A DNA stretch of 64,000 bases from Parashewanella hymeniacidonis (GCF_016900895.1 NZ_JAFEUN010000004.1:1-64000), one strand, 5' to 3'; shown: positions 17,740 through 27,340, counted from the stretch's first letter. Numbers and translations: made by a program. Notes: generated by a model from the letters alone, not told the origin.

Positions 17740-18776
17740 TTATTTTTTTATTTTTACCCAAAATATTCCTCTAAAATCATTTAGCTGAAATCCTGTTGCT
17801 TGATCTTCTGGATAGACTTGAGTCAGTTTTTCAGATATAGGCTTTGCTATTTCAGTACCGTGGCAAGTCAGGCATGGTGCTTGGATTTTTATCGGCTCAA
17901 TAAAACCTTGATGCTCGTCATCTATTTTGAGCAGTTGCGGCTGAGATTGCTTACCTGAAGCGAAGAGTTTGATTGGTTCAACCAACCATTTTTCAGGTGC
18001 ATTTTCTGGATTACGAAGTTTGTGGCTGCTTCTGCCTAGAATTATTTGCTTGCTAGAATTAGCGAGTGCTATTTTGGCCGCTTGATCATTACAAGCATCA
18101 ATACCTTTTATTGGACCACCAGATTTAATTGCTGACATCAATGTAGACTTATACCCATGATCCTAAAAAACTCAGTTGAACGCTAAATGACTTTTTAAGC
18201 CCATGAAAGTAAATTAATAACCTGATTGAATATTATCACCTGTTGGGTGAATCGCTCTACGCTCACAAGCTGGTTAAAATTGCCGTTATCTGCGTTAGAA
18301 CATTTGCAAGTAGATTAACTACTTGCTGCACGCTCTGCCTTGCTACCGATAATTTTTTCTGCGCTTGAAAACGTACCCAACTGAGTTTTCTAGGATGATA
18401 CTTGAAGATGCATGTTTCAGGACTTTTTCAGCGCCCATTCTTTGAGGCGCATTAGCGAAGGAATATCGGGATTCTTTCGAGCTAATGTAACAAAGAAGAA
18501 TTGGCGCTGAAAAGTCCACGCAGTGCGAGTTGCACAGCTTGTTACTCTTCGTTGCCAGTGCTAACAATAGCTCACTATTGCCGCACACCGTCGCCTTGAT
18601 TAACAAGTTGTGCATTCTCGCTGAAATCGAGCATCTTCAGGTATCATGGGTATAAGTTGCTTTTTAAATGGCATCAAGCTTTGTTTTGCTTGTTGCATGA
18701 TGCCATGCTCTGTAGCAACCGCAGAGGTGGAGGTGTAAAGTAACCCGAAAAGAATAATAGCAACGTGCTTGTTCAT
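17740..18776 (-). pseudogene. DUF3365 (Tll0287-like) haem-domain protein, disrupted by a MITE-like insert
   Basis: The N-terminal part (18776 to about 18658) encodes a signal peptide MNKHVAIILFGLLYTSTSAVA and the helix QQAKQSLMPFKKQL. The rest (about 18146 to 17740) encodes SAIKSGGPIKGIDACNDQAAKIA and the haem-binding CLTCHGTE. Together they make one periplasmic DUF3365 protein of about 170 residues. A 511-bp repeat with inverted ends sits between them; it adds a few in-frame codons to the N-terminal piece and then stops. An AAGGAC ribosome-binding site precedes 18776. The product should be non-functional unless a short internal start (18141) is used, which would lack the signal peptide. Confidence 0.8.
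18147..18657. mobile_element. MITE-like non-autonomous repeat with 15-bp terminal inverted repeats
   Basis: The ends are perfect inverted copies of ACTTATACCCATGAT (18147-18161 and 18643-18657). Inside there is no transposase. An inner inverted pair, AACTCAGTTG near 18168 and CAACTGAGTT near 18390, is followed by GATGATACTTGAAGATGC, a variant of the right terminal region. So the insert looks like a composite or nested structure. A 90-codon frame inside (18343-18615) has no recognisable domain and is probably not a gene. No clear target duplication flanks the insert. Confidence 0.7.
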
Positions 18777-18884
18777 AGATGCGTCCTTAACAAAGCTAAA
18801 AAACATAATATCAGCAAGAGCTAATATTATGTTTTCCTGCTTGCTAAATCTACATAAACTTTGTGTTCTAGAACAAAATTTAAG

Positions 18885-20834
18885 TTATAGGCGATGTTTG
18901 TTTTTTATCAATTCCTCTATTACGGATGTATCGGCCAACGTTGTCGTGTCGCCCAAACTTTCAAGTTCATTAGCGGCAATCTTTCTTAAAAATCGACGCA
19001 TAATTTTGCCACTTCGGGTTTTAGGTAAATTTGGTGCCCACTGAATAATATCGGGTACCGCAATCGGACTCAGGTGCTTACTGACGTATTTTTTGAGTTC
19101 ACGCATTAAATCTTCGGTCGGTTCACTGCTATGAGTTAACGTGACATAAGCGTAAATGCCTTGTCCTTTTATATCATGTGGATAGCCAACAATAGCAGAT
19201 TCAGCGACATTAGGATGAGCCACCAGTGCGCTTTCAATTTCAGCCGTGCCTAAGCGGTGGCCTGACACATTGAGCACGTCGTCTACACGCCCCGTAATCC
19301 AATAGTAACCGTCATCGTCTCTTCTTGCTCCATCGCCAGTAAAAAATTTACCTTTAAAAGTAGAAAAGTAGGTTTGACCAAATCGTTTATGGTCGCCATA
19401 AACTGTGCGCATTTGACCAGGCCAAGAATCCGAGATCACAAGATTCCCCTCAGCTTTACCGACAAGTAGATTGCCTTCGTTATCGACTAACTCAGGCTTG
19501 ATACCAAAGAACGGTAAGGTTGCTGAACCTGGTATAGTCGTTGTTGCGTAGGGCAGAGGTGTGATCATGGCACCGCCAGTTTCAGTCTGCCACCAAGTAT
19601 CGACAACTGGACAACCTTCCTTACCGATATTTGAGTGGTACCAACGCCAAGCTTCTGGGTTGATGGGCTCGCCAACACTTCCAATCACTTTTAAACTTGA
19701 ACCATTATAAGCATCGAAATGATGTTCACCTTTTGCCATTAATGCTCTGATCAGCGTTGGTGATGTATAGAGAATATTGACTTGGTGGCGATCAATAATT
19801 TCACCTAAACGAGCAGGAGAAGGATAGTTAGGTACACCTTCATGTAGGATAATGGTTGCCGCATTTGCTAAAGGCCCATATACCATATATGTGTGGCCTG
19901 TAATCCAACCAACATCTGCTGCACACCAATAAATATCATCTGGCTGATAATTGAAAACGTATTCATGCGTCATTGATGCGTAAACGAGATAACCTCCAGT
20001 CGTGTGTAAAACGCCCTTTGGCTGGCCAGTTGAACCTGATGTATAGAGTAAAAATAAAGGTGCCTCAGCATCCATGATTTCAACAGGGCAGTCTGATGAT
20101 TGATTTGAAATGGCATTATGCCACCACACATCTCTGTCAGTATTCCACTCTACATTTGCTCCCGTTCTTTGATAGACAATTACAGTTTTAACTTGTTCTG
20201 AGTTATCAAGGAGTGAGATCGCTTCGTCAACATTGTCTTTTAATGGAATATGTTGGCCAGCACGAACGCTTTCATCAGCAGTGATGATGAGCTTAGAATT
20301 TCCATCAGTAACTCTGGCAGCAATAGCATCTGGTGAGAAACCCGCAAAAATCACTGAGTGTGGAGCTCCAATTCGAGCGCAAGCCAGCATGGCCACAACC
20401 GCTTCTGGAATCATTGGCATGTAAATGGTGACCACATCACCTTTGTTTACGCCTTGGCTTTTCAATGTGTTGGCAAATTGGCTAACTTGTTGATGCAGTT
20501 GTTTGTAGGTAATTCTTTGTTGTTGATTTGCATCGTCGCCTTCCCAAATGATGGCTACCTTGTCGGCATATTCATCTAAATGTCTATCTAGGCAATTGTC
20601 ACAGGCATTCAGCTGTCCATCATAAAACCACTCAATGGAGAGAGACTCTAAATCGTAGCTTGTCGATTTTACTTTGGTATAGGGCTTCGTCCATTTCAAT
20701 CTTTTGCCGTTTTCCCCCCAAAAAGCCTCAGGGTTTAAAATGGATTCTTGATAAAGTTGTTGGTATCTTGCGGAATCCATATTTGCTGTTTCAGCCAGAG
20801 CTTGATTTGGAGGGAAAACTTGTAGGTTATTCAT
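18885..20834 (-). CDS. acs: Acetyl-CoA synthetase
   Basis: AMP-forming acetate-CoA ligase of 649 residues, the usual length. Visible motifs are the P-loop-like [11 protein letters not shown], the acetate-site region [18 protein letters not shown], the hinge region [24 protein letters not shown] and the C-terminal [11 protein letters not shown], whose lysine is the known acetylation site. It activates acetate through acetyl-AMP for the TCA cycle and lipid synthesis. AAAGGA precedes the ATG. It is transcribed divergently from ybiT with a 195-bp gap. The gene is intact. Confidence 0.96.
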   Translation of the reverse strand: MNNLQVFPPNQALAETANMDSARYQQLYQESILNPEAFWGENGKRLKWTKPYTKVKSTSYDLESLSIEWFYDGQLNACDNCLDRHLDEYADKVAIIWEGDDANQQQRITYKQLHQQVSQFANTLKSQGVNKGDVVTIYMPMIPEAVVAMLACARIGAPHSVIFAGFSPDAIAARVTDGNSKLIITADESVRAGQHIPLKDNVDEAISLLDNSEQVKTVIVYQRTGANVEWNTDRDVWWHNAISNQSSDCPVEIMDAEAPLFLLYTSGSTGQPKGVLHTTGGYLVYASMTHEYVFNYQPDDIYWCAADVGWITGHTYMVYGPLANAATIILHEGVPNYPSPARLGEIIDRHQVNILYTSPTLIRALMAKGEHHFDAYNGSSLKVIGSVGEPINPEAWRWYHSNIGKEGCPVVDTWWQTETGGAMITPLPYATTTIPGSATLPFFGIKPELVDNEGNLLVGKAEGNLVISDSWPGQMRTVYGDHKRFGQTYFSTFKGKFFTGDGARRDDDGYYWITGRVDDVLNVSGHRLGTAEIESALVAHPNVAESAIVGYPHDIKGQGIYAYVTLTHSSEPTEDLMRELKKYVSKHLSPIAVPDIIQWAPNLPKTRSGKIMRRFLRKIAANELESLGDTTTLADTSVIEELIKNKHRL

Positions 20835-21029
20835 TGGCTTTCCTTTAGCTTGTTTAACTGAAGTTTTATGTGCTCATTGATTTAACATCGCCTGTTTTTA
20901 AAACAGTTGCAAGTCGAAATTGTGAAGACCTATTGTAAAATCTGGTGGAACAGCTGATTAAAGCGTATACTTCCGCCCATAAAATTATGGCACTTCGCCA
21001 GTTCAAACTTACATATCTGGAAATTAAGC

Positions 21030-22622
21030 GTGATCACAACAGCTAATATCACAATGCAATTTGGCTCTAAGCCATTGTTTGAAAATATCTCTGTTAAATT
21101 TGGCGGTGGAAATCGCTATGGTTTAATTGGAGCGAATGGATGTGGTAAATCAACATTCATGAAAATCCTTACGGGTGAATTAGAACCAACATCAGGTAAT
21201 GTATCCATTGATGTTAATGAACGTATGGGTAAATTAAGCCAAAATCAGTTTGGGTATGAAGAATATTCACTGATTGATACTGTTGTGATGGGACATGCTG
21301 AACTTTGGGAAGTCAAAAAAGAGCGTGACCGCATTTACTCACTTCCAGAAATGTCGGAAGAAGATGGCATCAAAGTCGCTGATTTAGAAATGCAGTTTGC
21401 AGAAATGGATGGTTATTCGTGCGAATCTCGTGCGGGTGAACTTCTTTTAGGTGTAGGTATTGAAGTTGATACTCATTTTGGTCTGATGTCTGAAATTGCA
21501 CCGGGTTTAAAGTTACGTGTTCTACTAGCCCAAGCACTGTTTTCTGATCCTGATTTGCTACTTCTCGACGAACCGACCAACAACTTGGATATCGATACCA
21601 TTCGATGGTTGCAGGAAGTTCTAAATCAACGTAACAGCACAATGATCATCATCTCGCATGATAGATATTTCTTAAATTCAGTTTGTACACACATGGCTGA
21701 TTTAGATTATGGTGAGTTGAAGATATTCCCAGGCAATTATGATGAATACATGATGGCAGCGACACAAGCTCGCGAGCAAATGATGTCTGATAATGCCAAG
21801 AAAAAAGCACAGATTGCTGAGCTTCAAGGTTTCGTGGCACGTTTCTCTGCTAACGCTTCGAAAGCGAAGCAAGCTACTTCTCGTGCTAAACAAATCGATA
21901 AAATCAAACTTGATGAGATTAAACCGTCAAGTCGTGTCAATCCGTTTATTCGTTTTGAACAAGAAAAGAAATTGTTCAGAAACGCATTGGTATTAGAGCA
22001 ACTGTCTAACGGTTTTGATGAGTTGCTATTCAATAAATTAGATTTAATTGTTGAAGTGGGTGAAAAAGTAGCCATTCTTGGTGAAAACGGTATCGGTAAA
22101 ACAACTTTACTTAGAACGTTAGTTCATGATTTACCACAGAAAGACGGTTTAATCCAATGGTCTGAAAACGTTAATATTGGCTACTATGCACAGGATCACG
22201 AAGCTGAGTTTGCTAATGACATGTCATTGTTTGACTGGATGAGTCAATGGCGTCAACCAGAAGATGACGACCAATCAGTACGTGGCTATTTAGGCAGAAT
22301 GTTATTTGGTTCTGATGATATTAAAAAATCAGTAAAAGTGCTCTCTGGTGGTGAAAAAGGTCGAATGATGTTTGGTAAGCTGATCATGCAAAAGCCAAAC
22401 GTCTTAATTATGGACGAACCAACGAACCACATGGATATGGAATCCATTGAATCGTTAAACAATGCGCTTGAGATGTACGAAGGGACATTAATGTTCGTAA
22501 GTCACGATCGCGCATTTGTGTCATCCATCGCTAACCGTATTTTAGAGATCACTCCAAAAGGCGTGACAGACTTCAAGGGTAGCTATGATGAGTTCCTTGC
22601 CAGTAAAGGGATTGAAGGTTAA
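21030..22622 (+). CDS. ybiT: ABC-F ATPase YbiT; 3' end supplied by the integrated element
   Basis: A cytoplasmic ribosome-associated ABC-F protein of 530 residues, equal in length to E. coli YbiT. Two ATPase cassettes are seen: Walker [10 protein letters not shown] and DEPTNNLD in the first, then [17 protein letters not shown] and DEPTNHMD in the second. The first cassette has the altered signature APGLKLR typical of YbiT. Downstream of the crossover at 22428-22441 the coding sequence belongs to the mobile element; it replaces about 60 codons, and the displaced original 3' end is at 63006-63200. The two versions give nearly the same protein (for example [10 protein letters not shown] against [10 protein letters not shown]), so function is probably kept. 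Confidence 0.93.
   Translation: MITTANITMQFGSKPLFENISVKFGGGNRYGLIGANGCGKSTFMKILTGELEPTSGNVSIDVNERMGKLSQNQFGYEEYSLIDTVVMGHAELWEVKKERDRIYSLPEMSEEDGIKVADLEMQFAEMDGYSCESRAGELLLGVGIEVDTHFGLMSEIAPGLKLRVLLAQALFSDPDLLLLDEPTNNLDIDTIRWLQEVLNQRNSTMIIISHDRYFLNSVCTHMADLDYGELKIFPGNYDEYMMAATQAREQMMSDNAKKKAQIAELQGFVARFSANASKAKQATSRAKQIDKIKLDEIKPSSRVNPFIRFEQEKKLFRNALVLEQLSNGFDELLFNKLDLIVEVGEKVAILGENGIGKTTLLRTLVHDLPQKDGLIQWSENVNIGYYAQDHEAEFANDMSLFDWMSQWRQPEDDDQSVRGYLGRMLFGSDDIKKSVKVLSGGEKGRMMFGKLIMQKPNVLIMDEPTNHMDMESIESLNNALEMYEGTLMFVSHDRAFVSSIANRILEITPKGVTDFKGSYDEFLASKGIEG
22428..22441. repeat. attL core
   Basis: CACATGGATATGGA, identical to 63006-63019. It lies in the second Walker B/D-loop codons of ybiT (THE HMDME residues of [11 protein letters not shown]). 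Identity drops to roughly 80 percent on the right of both copies, and there is no similarity to the left of the right copy, so crossover should lie within or next to these bases. The exact point cannot be told. Confidence 0.75.
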
Positions 22623-22640
22623 TTAGCTTTCTCTAAATTA

Positions 22641-22674
22641 AATGCGCTTAGCAAACGTTGAGCGCATTTTTTTT
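22641..22674 (+). terminator. Terminator after the hybrid ybiT, carried by the element
   Basis: AATGCGCT and AGCGCATT form an 8-bp stem with a 12-nt loop, followed by a run of nine T. It stops ybiT transcription before the integrase gene. The native ybiT terminator, of different sequence, remains at 63214-63240. Confidence 0.75.
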
Positions 22675-22791
22675 TGATTTTTCTCAGTTCATCCAAAAAT
22701 TTTTTTCTGTTTCTTGACCCAAAATTAATCTTTTTCTGGTTGCAATTTATTGCATAATATTTCATCGTTTTGGCTCTGTTATATTGGAAAG

Positions 22792-22812
22792 TGTGTACCC
22801 AGCTGTGTACCC
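22792..22812 (+). repeat. Paired TGTGTACC repeats, left end
   Basis: Two direct copies of TGTGTACCC with a 12-bp period just upstream of the integrase start. A matching pair with the same period and orientation occurs near the right end at 62912-62932. They are likely arm-type sites for the integrase or its excision partner, or operators of the integrase gene. Confidence 0.6.
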
Positions 22813-22836
22813 ACGAATCAAAAATTGGAGCAAGCC

Positions 22837-24081
22837 ATGGCACTATCAGATATGTGGTTAAGATCTGTTCTTGGTAAATCTCAAACTCAAAGAGTTGAAA
22901 AAGCAGATAGAGATGGGTTAAGTGTAAGGGTTACACCTACAGGTAAAGTTAATTTTCAATTGAGATTCAGAATAAACAAACAGGAGTCTCGAATTTATCT
23001 AGGAGAATACCCAGCAACCACTTTAAAACAAGCCAGAGAAGAAACCTTACGCTTAAAGGCCGAACTGGAAAAAGGCAATGATCCCCGCATTGTTAAAAAG
23101 CTCGAAAAGAAAGCCAATATTGAAGTTATTACGGTAAACGGTTTATTCGATATGTGGTTTGACGCATACTGCCTTCGTCACTACAAACATCCATACGAAA
23201 CTAAACGCAATTTTGATAAACATGTTGCACCAGCTTTGGGTGAATTGCCATTTGATAAAATTAGTATTCATCAGTGGTACGCTCATTTCGAAAAACTTGC
23301 CAAGAAATACTCCACAACAACCAAAAGCTGTTTAACGATTTGCAAATCGATGGCGCAATGGGGCGTAAAGCGTAAACTGATTGAATCAAATACGTTATTA
23401 GAAATCCGTGCAGCATCAGATCTAAAAGTCAAAAATAACAAAGTGGAACGAGTGCTTGATGACGACGAAATACGCTTACTGTATCGCTACCTTGAAGAAT
23501 CAGAAATGAGGGAGTCCAACAAAGTCTTATTGCAGTTATTACTCCATTTTGGCTGTCGGGGAGGGGAGCTTAGGCACGCTAAGTCCAAGGATTTCAATTT
23601 TAGAAGTAAGAAGTGGACAGTACCAGTAGAGAACCATAAAGCAGGTAAATATACGGGTAAACCTTTGGTGCGCCCAATCATCGATGAAGTCGCAATACTA
23701 TTAAAGCCATTGGTCAAAAAGTGTAAAACTGAATATCTGTTCCCAGCAACTGACGGTGGACTAATGACCAGAGAGTCGATGGTCAGTATGCCCAAATTGA
23801 TCTTGAAGTGGTATGCACGTCGAGATATCGAATTTGAAAAATGGACGGTGCATGATCTCAGAAGAACCATGCGCACTCGAATGTCAAAACTCGCCTCACC
23901 GGGAGTAGCGGAAATCATGCTTGGGCACACGCTTTCAGAAATGAGAGGGATTTATGATCGCTATGATTATTACGATGAGCAATACGCAGGTTACACAGCT
24001 TGGTGGCATCGGCTGAATGGAATTCTAAATCCAGATGAACCAGATAATGTGGTGCCGTTTAAGGCAGCAGATAAGACATAA
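22837..24081 (+). CDS. int: Tyrosine recombinase integrase (P4-type, DUF4102 N-terminus)
   Basis: The start is taken at 22837, because MALSDMWLRSVLGKSQTQ begins the usual DUF4102 arm-binding domain and GGAG lies 8 bp upstream; the frame stays open further 5' through the TGTGTACC repeats. The product has 414 residues. The catalytic domain shows Arg in FGCRGGELRHA, H-x-x-R in VHDLRRTMR, LGHT, and the tyrosine region GIYDRYDYYDEQY. It should recombine the attachment cores in ybiT. The gene lies about 400 bp from attL, reading into the element. Confidence 0.92.
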   Translation: MALSDMWLRSVLGKSQTQRVEKADRDGLSVRVTPTGKVNFQLRFRINKQESRIYLGEYPATTLKQAREETLRLKAELEKGNDPRIVKKLEKKANIEVITVNGLFDMWFDAYCLRHYKHPYETKRNFDKHVAPALGELPFDKISIHQWYAHFEKLAKKYSTTTKSCLTICKSMAQWGVKRKLIESNTLLEIRAASDLKVKNNKVERVLDDDEIRLLYRYLEESEMRESNKVLLQLLLHFGCRGGELRHAKSKDFNFRSKKWTVPVENHKAGKYTGKPLVRPIIDEVAILLKPLVKKCKTEYLFPATDGGLMTRESMVSMPKLILKWYARRDIEFEKWTVHDLRRTMRTRMSKLASPGVAEIMLGHTLSEMRGIYDRYDYYDEQYAGYTAWWHRLNGILNPDEPDNVVPFKAADKT

Positions 24082-24178
24082 CAAACCTGTATCAAGTACC
24101 TTATAAGGTGTAAGTTGACAGATTAATTAAACTGTTTAACACTGTTAAACATACTTAAACAAATTCAAAGGCCAAACG

Positions 24179-24442
24179 ATGTTAGGCGTTAGATTAGATT
24201 CGGAACTAGAAAGTAGGTTAGCAGCACTCGCTGAGCGCACACACCGTTCTAAAAGCTATCATGCTAAAGAAGCATTAGCTCGTTATATCGAGCAAGAAGA
24301 AGCAAAAGAGCAGGCTGATAGAGAATCATTAGAAAGATGGGAAGCTTATAAAGAAAATGGTGAATCCGTAAGTAACCAATCAGTAATGGATTGGTTAGAT
24401 AGCTGGGGAACCGATCAGGAAAAGCCATGTCCAGAGAAGTAA
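24179..24442 (+). CDS. Ribbon-helix-helix antitoxin, CopG/RelB type
   Basis: An 87-residue protein with an N-terminal ribbon-helix-helix (MLGVRLDSELESRLAALAERTHRSKSYHAKEALARYIEQEEA) and an acidic C-terminal tail with Trp residues for toxin binding. It overlaps the following toxin by 16 bp. It should neutralise the ParE-like toxin and repress its own operon. It is the first of three toxin-antitoxin loci behind the integrase. Confidence 0.82.
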   Translation: MLGVRLDSELESRLAALAERTHRSKSYHAKEALARYIEQEEAKEQADRESLERWEAYKENGESVSNQSVMDWLDSWGTDQEKPCPEK

Positions 24443-24717
24443 TTTGGTTGCCTGATGCGATAGCAGATTTAGTGCGGCTGCGAGAGTTTATTCAAGATAA
24501 AAATCCAAGTGCTGCTAAAAGGTCTGCAACTAAAATTAAAGAAGGAGCACTCACTTTAACTAATAACCCTGAATCGGGGAGACCAGTTAGGGGGTTGAGC
24601 CCCTTTCGGGAGATTTTAATTCCTTTTGGTGCAGGAAATTACGTTTTAAGATATAGAGAAGATAACCTCACTATCGTTGTAGTTCGTGTTTGGCATAGTA
24701 AGGAAGAACGAAACTAG
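24427..24717 (+). CDS. RelE/ParE-family toxin
   Basis: 96 residues with the ParE/RelE fold pattern: IWLPDAIADLVRLREFIQDKNPSAAKR, then LTNNPESGRPVRGLSPFREILIPFGAGNYVLRYRE and the C-terminal VVVRVWHSKEERN. The Arg-Trp-His ending is typical of RelE-superfamily toxins, which inhibit gyrase (ParE) or cleave mRNA (RelE). Coupled to the antitoxin just upstream. It appears intact and probably stabilises the element. Confidence 0.82.
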   Translation: MSREVIWLPDAIADLVRLREFIQDKNPSAAKRSATKIKEGALTLTNNPESGRPVRGLSPFREILIPFGAGNYVLRYREDNLTIVVVRVWHSKEERN

Positions 24718-24940
24718 ATATAGGCTCAGGTAGATAATCTCTTCACATTTGGCAATGTGTAGGTAATGCTGCTGTGGCGAAATTAGGTGGTTTTGGTAGC
24801 TCAGCTGAAGATTACGGATACCACGTTACAATGAAGGGGCTTATTACCCTGAGAAGATACAATTTCAGTTTGATCTACATTTGAGTATTGCACCGAGCTT
24901 CGCTACAGTTGTCATACTATGTATAACAAATGGTGGCATT

Positions 24941-25210
24941 ATGAAGACTGAAATGCTCAGCACTCGTATCGATAAAGATACCAAATTGGCCTTCACTCAC
25001 ATCTGTGATGAGGTAGGATTAAGCCCATCGCAAGCACTCAAACTGTTTGCTAAAGCGGTGATCAATTATGGCGGTATTCCGTTTGAACTACGCTCAAGAA
25101 CGCCGAATGCTAAGACATCGGAAGCCATTCAAGAACTAGAAAATGGTAAAGGCAACAAAGCTGATGACGTAAAAGCGTTGTTTAAAGAGCTTGGGGTGAA
25201 TGAGGCATAA
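24941..25210 (+). CDS. RelB/DinJ-family antitoxin
   Basis: 89 residues. The start at 24941 is chosen because MKTEMLSTRIDKDTKLAFTHICDEVGLSPSQALKLFAKAVINYGGIPFEL is the standard DinJ ribbon-helix-helix start; the 20 upstream codons are not protein-like. The C-terminal SEAIQELENGKGNKADDVKALFKELG segment is the usual toxin-binding part. A truncated YafQ-like toxin follows after 1 bp, so this antitoxin may now be orphaned. Confidence 0.82.
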   Translation: MKTEMLSTRIDKDTKLAFTHICDEVGLSPSQALKLFAKAVINYGGIPFELRSRTPNAKTSEAIQELENGKGNKADDVKALFKELGVNEA

Positions 25211-25211
25211 A

Positions 25212-25307
25212 ATGTATCAACTCGAATACTCAAGCCAATTTAAGAAGGATTTTAAAAAGGTTGCAAAACTCGCCAGAAATGGCTCACAAAGCGAATTGTT
25301 TCGTTAA
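25212..25307 (+). pseudogene. YafQ-like toxin, truncated after about 22 residues
   Basis: Directly behind the DinJ-like antitoxin an ATG opens a 31-codon frame that begins MYQLEYSSQFKKDFKKVAKL, the standard start of YafQ endoribonuclease toxins. After about residue 23 the similarity ends (NGSQSELFR) and a stop follows. The catalytic histidines of YafQ, which lie in the second half, are missing. The downstream DNA to 25443 shows no continuation, so most of the gene was deleted. Confidence 0.75.
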
Positions 25308-25443
25308 ACCTAATATTTCAAAATCGTACTCATGTTCTTTTTTAGTTGCTAAGAAAAATTCTCAGAGTATCCTAAGTTAATGATAAATGGTGAAAATAAA
25401 TTAGCTTATTTACTTATGAGCTTTGCTATGTGGTTGTACTTTG

Positions 25444-25725
25444 TTATTCAGCTCTAGGAAACTTTTGCTTTTGGTGTAAAACTCTAAGAATCCGAATATC
25501 ATCATTTTGAATATCATAAGAGACAATCATCGACACTTCAGGAATAATAAGTAATCGACCTCGTATACCGTCACGCTGAACGCCCATAAGCGGTTGCTCT
25601 ATAAGGTTCTCAACTTTCTTCTCGATGATCTCATCGGTCTTCTCTGCGGCAAGCGGGTTTACTTCATACAGAAACTCAAAAATCGCTTCACGATCATTTA
25701 GCGACTCTTCTTCCCAATAAATCAT
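25444..25725 (-). CDS. RelE/ParE-family toxin
   Basis: 93 residues, beginning MIYWEEESLNDREAIFEFLYEVNPLAAEKTDEIIEKK and ending VSYDIQNDDIRILRVLHQKQKFP, a ParE-like pattern. The start codon overlaps the stop of the antitoxin gene by 4 bp (ATGA). It is oriented opposite to the two preceding loci. It appears intact. Confidence 0.8.
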   Translation of the reverse strand: MIYWEEESLNDREAIFEFLYEVNPLAAEKTDEIIEKKVENLIEQPLMGVQRDGIRGRLLIIPEVSMIVSYDIQNDDIRILRVLHQKQKFPRAE

Positions 25726-26000
25726 GATTTATTCCGAATCTTGGCTTTACGCATAGCCATACTACTCTTTGCTTTGTCATGGGAAACAAAAACAGCTTGA
25801 CCTGAATCCATTTTCTCAAAGGCTTCATTCACTTGATCCGTTAACCAGTCATCATGAGACATCGCTTTTCTTTGCTGCTCAGCGAGCTGTTCAGTTAATT
25901 CACGGCAAGCATCACTTAATGTACGGCCTTGGCTTTCAGCCATTAACTGGGCTAAGCGCTTTGTTTCTTCATCAACACGAAATTGAATTCTTGTATCCAT
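25722..26000 (-). CDS. Ribbon-helix-helix antitoxin (RelB/DinJ-like)
   Basis: 92 residues. MDTRIQFRVDEETKRLAQLMAESQGRTLSDACRELTEQLAEQQRK gives a ribbon-helix-helix domain. The C-terminal half (HDDWLTDQVNEAFEKMDSGQAVFVSHDKAKSSM) should embrace the toxin. It is the promoter-proximal gene of the pair, as usual. Its promoter lies in the 670-bp space before virB2. Confidence 0.8.
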   Translation of the reverse strand: MDTRIQFRVDEETKRLAQLMAESQGRTLSDACRELTEQLAEQQRKAMSHDDWLTDQVNEAFEKMDSGQAVFVSHDKAKSSMAMRKAKIRNKS

Positions 26001-26180
26001 AATAAATTACTGAGTAAGAGCTTGTGAGTACAAATGTTAGCACTGATACTTCAGGTTAACAACTGAGTTAAATCCCGCTGTTGATTACATGGCAATGAAG
26101 TATGTTCAACATACGTCCAAGTCGTAGTAATGATAAGGTCGGTAAGATTATAAAAAATGCCTTTAAAACTTTTGGGTACG

Positions 26181-26460
26181 TCGGAAAATGGTGATTTTGG
26201 TAACCTAAAAAAAATAATCAACAAAAGCAATCAATTAAGTTTTTTGAGATGGTAACCAAAATAGTAATTTTATGGTAACTAGATTACCTTTTTTAAAGGT
26301 GATTTCTCACTATTGCTGTATCTTTATAAATCAATGAGTTAAAAAAATGATTACCATTATGTCACCATAAATGACCGTCTAATGGTAACCATAGGTTTGC
26401 AGCTATATATAGGCTTCCAGCCTCATTTTTGTGCAAATGACCAAAATCACCATTTTCCGA
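26181..26460. promoter_or_regulatory. Control region upstream of the conjugation operon: 21-bp inverted repeat and GGTRAC sites
   Basis: A perfect 21-bp inverted repeat has its arms at 26181-26201 and 26440-26460 (core AAAATGGTGATTTTGGT), 238 bp apart. Between and inside the arms are many related motifs. GGTAACC occurs at 26199, 26251 and 26384. Variants are GGTAACT at 26274, GGTGATT at 26298, and GATTACC, the reverse complement of GGTAATC, at 26282 and 26349. GTCACC is at 26361. A TATAAT lies at 26517-26522, about 150 bp before virB2. The arrangement suits a multi-site repressor controlling the transfer operon; an origin function is possible. No gene is seen between 26001 and 26672. Confidence 0.6.
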
Positions 26461-26672
26461 TGGGCTTAGGAATTTTCATTGTTTTGCTTTGAGTGAATAT
26501 CAGCACTGAAACTTTTTATAATATTGCATTATCTTGCAGTGTGTTTAATTGGAGAAAATATTTTAAATCAGCTATTTACCTTTGTTTTTTTACATGTAAC
26601 TGTCATTGCATTATCTGATGCTTTGAACGGATTTTAAGTGTCTTTCATTCAGCTCATATTTTGGAGTTAACA

Positions 26673-26999
26673 ATGAAAGTAGGCGCAGTTACTGACAGCT
26701 CAATTTTTCCTAACCTCGCTCTTAGGGCGCTTAGCGCCCAATTTTTTCTCTTGCTATTTTTATGGCTTTTCCCTGAATTGGTTTTTGCTAATCCAATAAC
26801 TGAAGGCGTGGATTGGGTGATGGATTTGCTCACCAATGGTATTGCTCGCAGTGCTGCAGTGATTGGTATTGCCATTCTTGGTTATTTGGCTTGGTTTGGT
26901 CGAATAACTGGCGAGACTTGCGGTAAATACATTGCCGGAATCGTGTTGGTGTTTGGAGGCACTACCATTGTCGACTTAATCATTTCAGCAGTGAAATAG
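26673..26999 (+). CDS. virB2: VirB2-like conjugative pilin
   Basis: 108 residues with GGAG 6 bp before the ATG at 26673. A long N-terminal signal sequence (LALRALSAQFFLLLFLWLFPELVFA) precedes two hydrophobic helices (ARSAAVIGIAILGYLAWFG and YIAGIVLVFGGTTIVDLII), the VirB2/TrbC pattern of a processed pilin. First gene of the type IV secretion operon, 11 bp before virB3. A short GC-rich hairpin (GGGCGC-TTA-GCGCCC) lies inside the signal-peptide codons. Confidence 0.85.
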   Translation: MKVGAVTDSSIFPNLALRALSAQFFLLLFLWLFPELVFANPITEGVDWVMDLLTNGIARSAAVIGIAILGYLAWFGRITGETCGKYIAGIVLVFGGTTIVDLIISAVK

Positions 27000-27010
27000 G
27001 GGAGTTGATG

Positions 27011-27340
27011 ATGCAATCTCAAGATCCTCTTATCGTGGCGATGACTCGTCCTGCAATGAAATGGGGCGTGACACTAGATGGTTTAATTGTCGGCGCAGGT
27101 ATTGTTGCAGTGTTGATGATAGCCACTAAAAGCCCATTTACTTTACTGCTTTATCTTCCCATTCATGCATTGATGTATGGCTTATGTTTACGTGATCCCC
27201 GTATATTTCGTTTGTTGTATTTATGGCTAAACACTAAAGCAAAGTCCGTTTGTTGGCGTTATTTCAATACCGCCAGCGCTAGCCCTTATTTGAATACTCG
27301 CAGTCCGCAATATGTTATCGGTCAATGGAGGCTCGGATGA
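27011..27340 (+). CDS. virB3: VirB3-like type IV secretion inner-membrane protein
   Basis: About 109 residues. The start is chosen at 27011 with GGGGAG 6 bp upstream; ATG at 27008 is also possible. The sequence shows the VirB3 layout: DPLIVAMTRPAMKWGVTLDG, then two adjacent membrane helices (LIVGAGIVAVLMIA, FTLLLYLPIHALMYGLCL), and RDPRIFRLLYLWL. It overlaps virB4 by 4 bp. It assists pilus assembly together with the VirB4 ATPase. Confidence 0.87.
   Translation: MQSQDPLIVAMTRPAMKWGVTLDGLIVGAGIVAVLMIATKSPFTLLLYLPIHALMYGLCLRDPRIFRLLYLWLNTKAKSVCWRYFNTASASPYLNTRSPQYVIGQWRLG

Noticed and set aside
18343-18615. A 90-codon frame inside the MITE-like insert
   Set aside because: No domain, no ribosome-binding site, and it runs through the inverted repeats of the insert, so it is most likely repeat translation and not a gene.
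22428-22441. A tRNA gene as attachment site
   Set aside because: No tRNA-like cloverleaf is visible around either end; both cores lie in ybiT coding sequence.
26181-26460. Terminal inverted repeats of an insertion sequence
   Set aside because: Arms are only 238 bp apart with no gene inside, and the same motif is repeated between them, which suits an operator array better than a transposon.
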